A stretch of 64,000 nt of DNA from NCBI GenBank assembly GCA_030148025.1, contig JASBUG010000010.1:62001-126000 (forward strand), given 5' to 3'. Below are positions 59,930-64,000 of this stretch, piece after piece; the first letter of the stretch is position 1, and each line of letters starts with the position of its first letter. A model generated the notes under the pieces. The model saw nothing but the letters and a program-made list of their open reading frames with translations. It was not told where the DNA came from and did no database searches. Source of the stretch: Flavobacteriaceae bacterium (GTDB lineage: Bacteria > Bacteroidota > Bacteroidia > Flavobacteriales > Flavobacteriaceae). Position numbers and translations under genes: made by a program.

Positions 59930-61330
59930 ATGAACTCATACGATGTAGCCGTAATCGGTTCTGGTCCTGGAGGCTATGTAGCAGCAATTCGCTGTGCACA
60001 ATTAGGAATGAAAACAGCAATTATTGAAAAATATTCAACACTTGGTGGTACTTGTTTAAATGTTGGTTGTATTCCAAGTAAGGCACTTTTAGATTCTTCA
60101 CATCATTACGAAGATGCTGTAAAGCACTTCGAAGATCACGGAATTGAAGTTCCTGGAGATATCAAAGTAAATCTTGAAAAAATGATAGCTCGTAAACAAG
60201 CTGTTGTTGATCAAACTACTGGAGGTATTGATTTCTTAATGAAGAAGAACAAAATTGATGTGTATCAAGGGTTAGGAAGTTTTAAAGATGCTACGCATAT
60301 TACAATTTCTGGAGAGGAAACTACTGAAATTGAAGCCAAAAACACCATTATAGCGACAGGAAGTAAACCTTCTAGCTTGCCATTTATCAATATAGATAAA
60401 GAGCGAATCATCACGTCTACTGAAGCGTTAAAACTTAAAGAAATACCTAAACACTTAATTGTTATTGGTGGTGGTGTTATTGGTTTAGAACTTGGTCAAG
60501 TTTATAAAAGGCTGGGAGCAGATGTTTCTGTTGTAGAATATATGGATAGAATTATTCCAACGATGGATGCTGGTTTGTCTAAAGAATTAAATAAAGTTCT
60601 TAAGAAGCAAAAATTCAAAATGAATGTATCTCATCAAGTAACTTCAGTTGAAAGAGATGGCGATGAAGTAGTCGTAAAAGCTCTTAATAAAAAAGGAGTT
60701 GAGGTAGAGTTTAGAGGAGATTACTGTTTGGTATCTGTTGGCCGTCGTCCTTATACAGACGGATTAAATGCTGAAGCTGCAGGAGTGAAACTGAATGATA
60801 GAGGACAAGTAGAAGTGAACGAGCATTTACAAACATCTGCATCTAATATTTATGCTATTGGTGACGTAGTGAAGGGCGCTATGTTAGCTCATAAAGCTGA
60901 AGAAGAAGGTGTGTTTGTTGCTGAAACATTAGCAGGACAAAAACCGCATATCGATTATAACTTAATCCCAGGTGTTGTTTACACATGGCCAGAAGTTGCT
61001 GCCGTTGGAAAAACGGAAGAACAACTTAAAGAAGCAGGAGTAGCATATAAGGTTGGACAATTTCCAATGCGTGCCTTGGGTAGAAGTAGAGCAAGTATGG
61101 ATTTAGATGGATTTGTAAAAATTCTAGCTGATAAATCTACTGATGAAATTTTAGGAGTACACATGGTAGGTGCTCGTGCTGCCGATATGATTGCTGAAGC
61201 GGTTGTAGCTATGGAATACAGAGCTTCTGCTGAAGACATTTCTAGAATGTCTCATGCGCATCCAACATTTACTGAAGCTATTAAAGAAGCGGCTTTAGCG
61301 GCTACCGATGATAGAGCATTGCATATCTAG
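59930..61330 (+). CDS. lpdA: Dihydrolipoyl dehydrogenase (E3)
   Basis: 466 aa. FAD site VIGSGPGGY, redox disulfide C42-x4-C47 (GGTCLNVGCIPSKALL), NAD site VIGGGVIGLELG, second GD in YAIGDVV and the His-Glu pair at the C-terminus (SHAHPTFTEAIKEA). Full-length E3 subunit of the 2-oxoacid dehydrogenase complexes; cytoplasmic. Followed by REP-like sequence and a strong terminator. Confidence 0.97.
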   Translation: MNSYDVAVIGSGPGGYVAAIRCAQLGMKTAIIEKYSTLGGTCLNVGCIPSKALLDSSHHYEDAVKHFEDHGIEVPGDIKVNLEKMIARKQAVVDQTTGGIDFLMKKNKIDVYQGLGSFKDATHITISGEETTEIEAKNTIIATGSKPSSLPFINIDKERIITSTEALKLKEIPKHLIVIGGGVIGLELGQVYKRLGADVSVVEYMDRIIPTMDAGLSKELNKVLKKQKFKMNVSHQVTSVERDGDEVVVKALNKKGVEVEFRGDYCLVSVGRRPYTDGLNAEAAGVKLNDRGQVEVNEHLQTSASNIYAIGDVVKGAMLAHKAEEEGVFVAETLAGQKPHIDYNLIPGVVYTWPEVAAVGKTEEQLKEAGVAYKVGQFPMRALGRSRASMDLDGFVKILADKSTDEILGVHMVGARAADMIAEAVVAMEYRASAEDISRMSHAHPTFTEAIKEAALAATDDRALHI

Positions 61331-61401
61331 ATCCCACGAAAGTGGGAATCTTATGATTCAATAACAAAAAATAATGTCATTCTGAACTTGATTCAGGATC
61401 T
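61331..61401 (+). repeat. REP-like palindromic repeat downstream of lpdA
   Basis: ATCCCAC-GAAA-GTGGGAAT forms a GNRA-capped hairpin (61331-61349). Some 35 bp later comes TGTCATTCTGAAC..., where CTGAA and TTCAG pair around CTTGA. The TGTCATTCTGAAC... sentence resembles a repeat family I have seen scattered in flavobacterial genomes. Confidence 0.5.
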
Positions 61402-61404
61402 AAA

Positions 61405-61431
61405 AGCGAACCAGTTAGGTTCGCTTTTTTT
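61405..61431 (+). terminator. Rho-independent terminator of lpdA
   Basis: AGCGAACC-AGTTA-GGTTCGCT followed by seven T. Confidence 0.9.
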
Positions 61432-61504
61432 ATGATAAACTATATTTTTAGATTAGTTATAAAAAAGTATCTTTAAATGCTATAGAAAAGCATCGTATTA
61501 TTCA

Positions 61505-62122
61505 ATGGGTGAAATAGAAGTATATAGACCATTCGTTACAAAGATTTTCAATAGATATAGTCGTGTTACAGATGCCTCTATTTCTTTAATACTTTCAATT
61601 TCTAAAGTTCAGCATTTGAAGAAGGAACAAATGTTGCTCGAGATTGGAAAAACCTCAAAACAGAAGCATATTTTATATAGTGGCGCCATAGTTTCTTATT
61701 TTATTAGTGATAAAGGAGATTTATACCATAAAAATATATTTTTGAAGAATGATTTTGTTGGTTCTACAGTTTCCGCTTTAATAAGTGAGCCTTCAAATTT
61801 CGCACTTAAAGCTATTGAAGATTCTATTCTTGTTAGCATCGACCATAAGAAGTATCGTGAATTAATAGATAAACACACTGATCTTAAAAATTTTTACATT
61901 TCCTATCTTGAAAATAATTGGGTCATTGACAAAGAAAAGCGTGAAATAGATATAGTATTAAAAGATGCAGATGAAAGGTATTTAGATTTTATTAAAACTC
62001 ACCCTGAAATAGAGAAGCAGGTTCCTTTACACTATATAGCTTCACATTTAGGAATTACGCCTACGCAATTAAGTAGAATTCGAAAAAAAATAAAAAAAAA
62101 CACCCACAATCAACATATGTAG
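61505..62122 (+). CDS. Crp/Fnr-family transcriptional regulator
   Basis: 205 aa. An N-terminal cyclic-nucleotide-like beta-roll (MLLEIGKTSKQKHILYSGAIVSYFIS) precedes a dimer helix. The C-terminal HTH holds VPLHYIASHLGITPTQLSRIRKKIK. No FNR-type cysteine cluster is present, so it is not an iron-sulfur oxygen sensor. It heads a run with a DMT transporter, a GNAT protein and a nitroreductase, which it may regulate. Confidence 0.9.
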   Translation: MGEIEVYRPFVTKIFNRYSRVTDASISLILSISKVQHLKKEQMLLEIGKTSKQKHILYSGAIVSYFISDKGDLYHKNIFLKNDFVGSTVSALISEPSNFALKAIEDSILVSIDHKKYRELIDKHTDLKNFYISYLENNWVIDKEKREIDIVLKDADERYLDFIKTHPEIEKQVPLHYIASHLGITPTQLSRIRKKIKKNTHNQHM

Positions 62123-62157
62123 AGTAAAAGATTCTTCTTTAAGCAGATATTTGCTCT

Positions 62158-62607
62158 ATGAAAACAGAATTAATATATCTACTTGCGTTTCTAGGAGGAA
62201 TATTTCTTGCTATACAAGCAGGGTTTAATACTCAGTTAGGTAATATACTAAAGCAACCAATTTTAGCTGTTATATCTACATCGATAGCTAGTGTGGTTTT
62301 TGGAGTGGCTCTTTTTGTGATTTTAAATAAGGGAAATATTCAGTTGCAAAATTTTAGTCAAGTACCTTGGTATTTATGGTTTATTGGAGGATTATTTAGT
62401 ATGATTGGGATTTTTCTTTATTTCTATACAATTCCTAAAATAGGAATCTCTAAAATGATTGCGCTAGGTTTATGTGGGCAACTTATTTTTTCATTAATAG
62501 CAGGGAAATATGGATGGTTAAACCTGCCTAAAGAACCCTTAACAGCAAAACGTCTTGCTGGAGCTTTAGCAATGATATTTGGAATTATTTTAATCAATTC
62601 AAAATGA
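62158..62607 (+). CDS. DMT-superfamily transporter (DUF606/YdcZ-type)
   Basis: 149 aa with four to five TM helices, half the length of EamA proteins, as in the DMT_YdcZ family: LAFLGGIFLAIQAGFNTQLGNIL, SVVFGVALFVILNKG, FIGGLFSMIGIFLYFYTI and GALAMIFGIILINSK. Substrate unknown. The stop overlaps the next start (ATGA). Confidence 0.88.
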   Translation: MKTELIYLLAFLGGIFLAIQAGFNTQLGNILKQPILAVISTSIASVVFGVALFVILNKGNIQLQNFSQVPWYLWFIGGLFSMIGIFLYFYTIPKIGISKMIALGLCGQLIFSLIAGKYGWLNLPKEPLTAKRLAGALAMIFGIILINSK

Positions 62608-63332
62608 AGAATACAGCACTCAATATTAATAATGTAACGCATCTATGGAAAGTTGCTGGTGAGGCATTTGAAGGATATAAAGAAAATTCAAGCTATGAAT
62701 ATTCCTTGATTAAAAATTCAGAATGGCCAAATCGAATATGGACAAATAAAGTTTTAACTAAAGACGCTGCTGATGAAATAAAATTAGAAATGGAGAAAGA
62801 TCAAAGATTAACTTTTTCTTTTTTTAATAAAGGAAACGAAAAAAGCGCATTATTAACTGGCGATGGTTTTACGCTTAAGTCTAAACAATATGGAATGAGT
62901 TTGCCTCTTGAATCTAAATTTAAAATTGAAAAGAATATAGATTTTGTAAGAGTTAATGATAAAGTCAATGCACTTCTATGGAGTTCCACATTTTTTGAGG
63001 CATTTAAATATAGAGTAGGTGTAGAAACTATAATTAAAACTAGTAAAGAGGTTCAATATTTTCTAGTATACCATCAGCAAGAAATTGTTGGAACTATTGC
63101 TTTGCTAATAACCAATGATGTAATTGGAATTCACAGTTTAGGAATCCTTCCATCTCAAAGAAAAAAAGGATTAGCTAAAGAGATTATGCACTATGTTTTA
63201 AATAATTCTATTGAACAAAATCATAGACTAGCGACATTACAAGCATCAGAAATGGCTAAAAACATATATTTAAAAATGGGATTTTCCATCGATTTTATAA
63301 TGGAAAATTATACACTAAAAAATGACTTATGA
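62604..63332 (+). CDS. GNAT-family N-acetyltransferase
   Basis: 242 aa. The N-terminal 130 residues (AFEGYKENSSYEYSLIKNSEWPNRIWTN...) are an unassigned domain. The GNAT core is VGTIALLITNDVIGIHSLGILPSQRKKGLAKEIMHYVL, with the R-x-x-G-x-A acetyl-CoA loop. Overlaps neighbours on both sides by 4 bp, so it is part of a coupled run. Substrate unknown. Confidence 0.88.
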   Translation: MKNTALNINNVTHLWKVAGEAFEGYKENSSYEYSLIKNSEWPNRIWTNKVLTKDAADEIKLEMEKDQRLTFSFFNKGNEKSALLTGDGFTLKSKQYGMSLPLESKFKIEKNIDFVRVNDKVNALLWSSTFFEAFKYRVGVETIIKTSKEVQYFLVYHQQEIVGTIALLITNDVIGIHSLGILPSQRKKGLAKEIMHYVLNNSIEQNHRLATLQASEMAKNIYLKMGFSIDFIMENYTLKNDL

Positions 63333-63958
63333 ATTATATTAAAAATCAAGAATGGCGCTATGCCACTAAAAAATTTGATTCGAAAAAAAAGATATCAAAT
63401 GAGGATTTAGCTTATATAAAACAAGCTATACAACTATCTGTTTCTTCTTATGGATTACAACCATATAGAGTGCTTATTATTGAAGATGAAGATATAAGGA
63501 AACAGTTACTGCCTGTTTCATGGAATCAAAGCCAGATTACCGATGCTTCGCATTTGGTTGTTTTTTGTAACTATATTAATGGAGAACACGGAATGATAGA
63601 TGATTATATAGAGTTAATAGCAAAGACAAGAAACATTGATAAAGAAGCATTGATGGGATATGGTGATTTTATGAAAACAAAAATTGATGAAAAATCACCG
63701 GAAGAGCAATTTAATTGGAGTAAAAATCAAACTTATATTGCTTTGGCAAATTTACTTTCTGCTTGTGCATCATTGAAAATAGATGCCTGCCCAATGGAAG
63801 GTTTTGATTCTGAGGAGTATAATAAAATACTTGGACTGACTGAAAAAGGATTGAATGCATCTGTAATTGCAACTATAGGTTATAGGAGTGATGAGGATGA
63901 AACACAATATTTAGCTAAAGTTAGAAAGCCTATAGCAAACTTGTTTGAGGAATTATAA
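63329..63958 (+). CDS. NAD(P)H-dependent nitroreductase-family oxidoreductase
   Basis: 209 aa, a paralog of the protein at 41324. Shared landmarks are EWRYATKKFDSKK, SSYGLQPYRVL, QTYIALANLLSACA and CPMEGF. FMN-binding nitroreductase fold; its electron acceptor is unknown. The start overlaps the GNAT stop by 4 bp, the last gene in the window. Confidence 0.92.
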   Translation: MNYIKNQEWRYATKKFDSKKKISNEDLAYIKQAIQLSVSSYGLQPYRVLIIEDEDIRKQLLPVSWNQSQITDASHLVVFCNYINGEHGMIDDYIELIAKTRNIDKEALMGYGDFMKTKIDEKSPEEQFNWSKNQTYIALANLLSACASLKIDACPMEGFDSEEYNKILGLTEKGLNASVIATIGYRSDEDETQYLAKVRKPIANLFEEL

Positions 63959-64000
63959 TAACTATAGCTATTTTAGAACATTATTTACTTAAAGGGTTTG

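Overview
The window is AT-rich, has short intergenic gaps, and carries hallmarks of a marine-type Flavobacteriaceae (Bacteroidota). These include a type IX secretion (T9SS) C-terminal sorting domain, TAnnTTTG promoter -7 boxes, an HYC_CC_PP protein next to a CusA-type pump, and a Bacteroidetes-type integrase. A tRNA-Ser gene also lacks an encoded CCA end. No species can be named from the sequence alone.

Layout. (1) 1-6.6 kb: the 5' part of a heavy-metal RND pump gene running off the left edge, with a small cysteine-rich exported protein upstream. A divergent sulfur operon follows (sulfide:quinone reductase-like enzyme, TusE/DsrC-like carrier, DsrE2-like protein), then a decayed DUF2490 gene. 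(2) 6.9-20.8 kb: a MarR-family regulator heads a tight operon of eight exported-protein genes. Four are beta-lactamase-fold serine hydrolases, separated by NHL beta-propeller proteins (one with a T9SS sorting domain), a DUF3108-like protein and an EreA/ChaN-like protein. A membrane-bound AraC-type regulator and a fifth serine hydrolase follow. (3) 21.1-40.1 kb: a putative 19-kb integrative island. It is bounded by near-identical 22-bp repeats and lies beside tRNA-Ser(UGA), with a tyrosine recombinase, an RteC-like protein and an excisionase-type HTH protein at the tRNA end. Its cargo is a co-directional run of nine genes: a type I restriction-modification system (hsdR, hsdM, and hsdS with a C-terminal extension), then a cassette of membrane protein, ABC/SMC-like ATPase, HNH nuclease and PD-(D/E)XK nuclease, then a small protein plus a DUF4132 protein. 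(4) 40.2-64 kb: ordinary chromosome, including a TauE/SafE exporter, nitroreductases, a DegT aminotransferase, ribB(A), LptF/G, LolA, FtsK, peroxiredoxin/thioredoxin genes, NhaC, a methionine-gamma-lyase-like enzyme with a divergent Lrp regulator, a DEAD-box helicase, dodecin and lipoamide dehydrogenase.

The two most interesting systems are the membrane/ATPase/HNH/PD-(D/E)XK cassette inside the type I RM operon (a Septu-like arrangement with extra parts) and the MarR-led array of serine hydrolases alternating with beta-propeller proteins. The island's left end also carries a roughly 135-bp sequence with nested inverted repeats and two mutually exclusive pairings that looks like a structured RNA or mobile hairpin element. 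All functional calls are from reading motifs; no database search was run.
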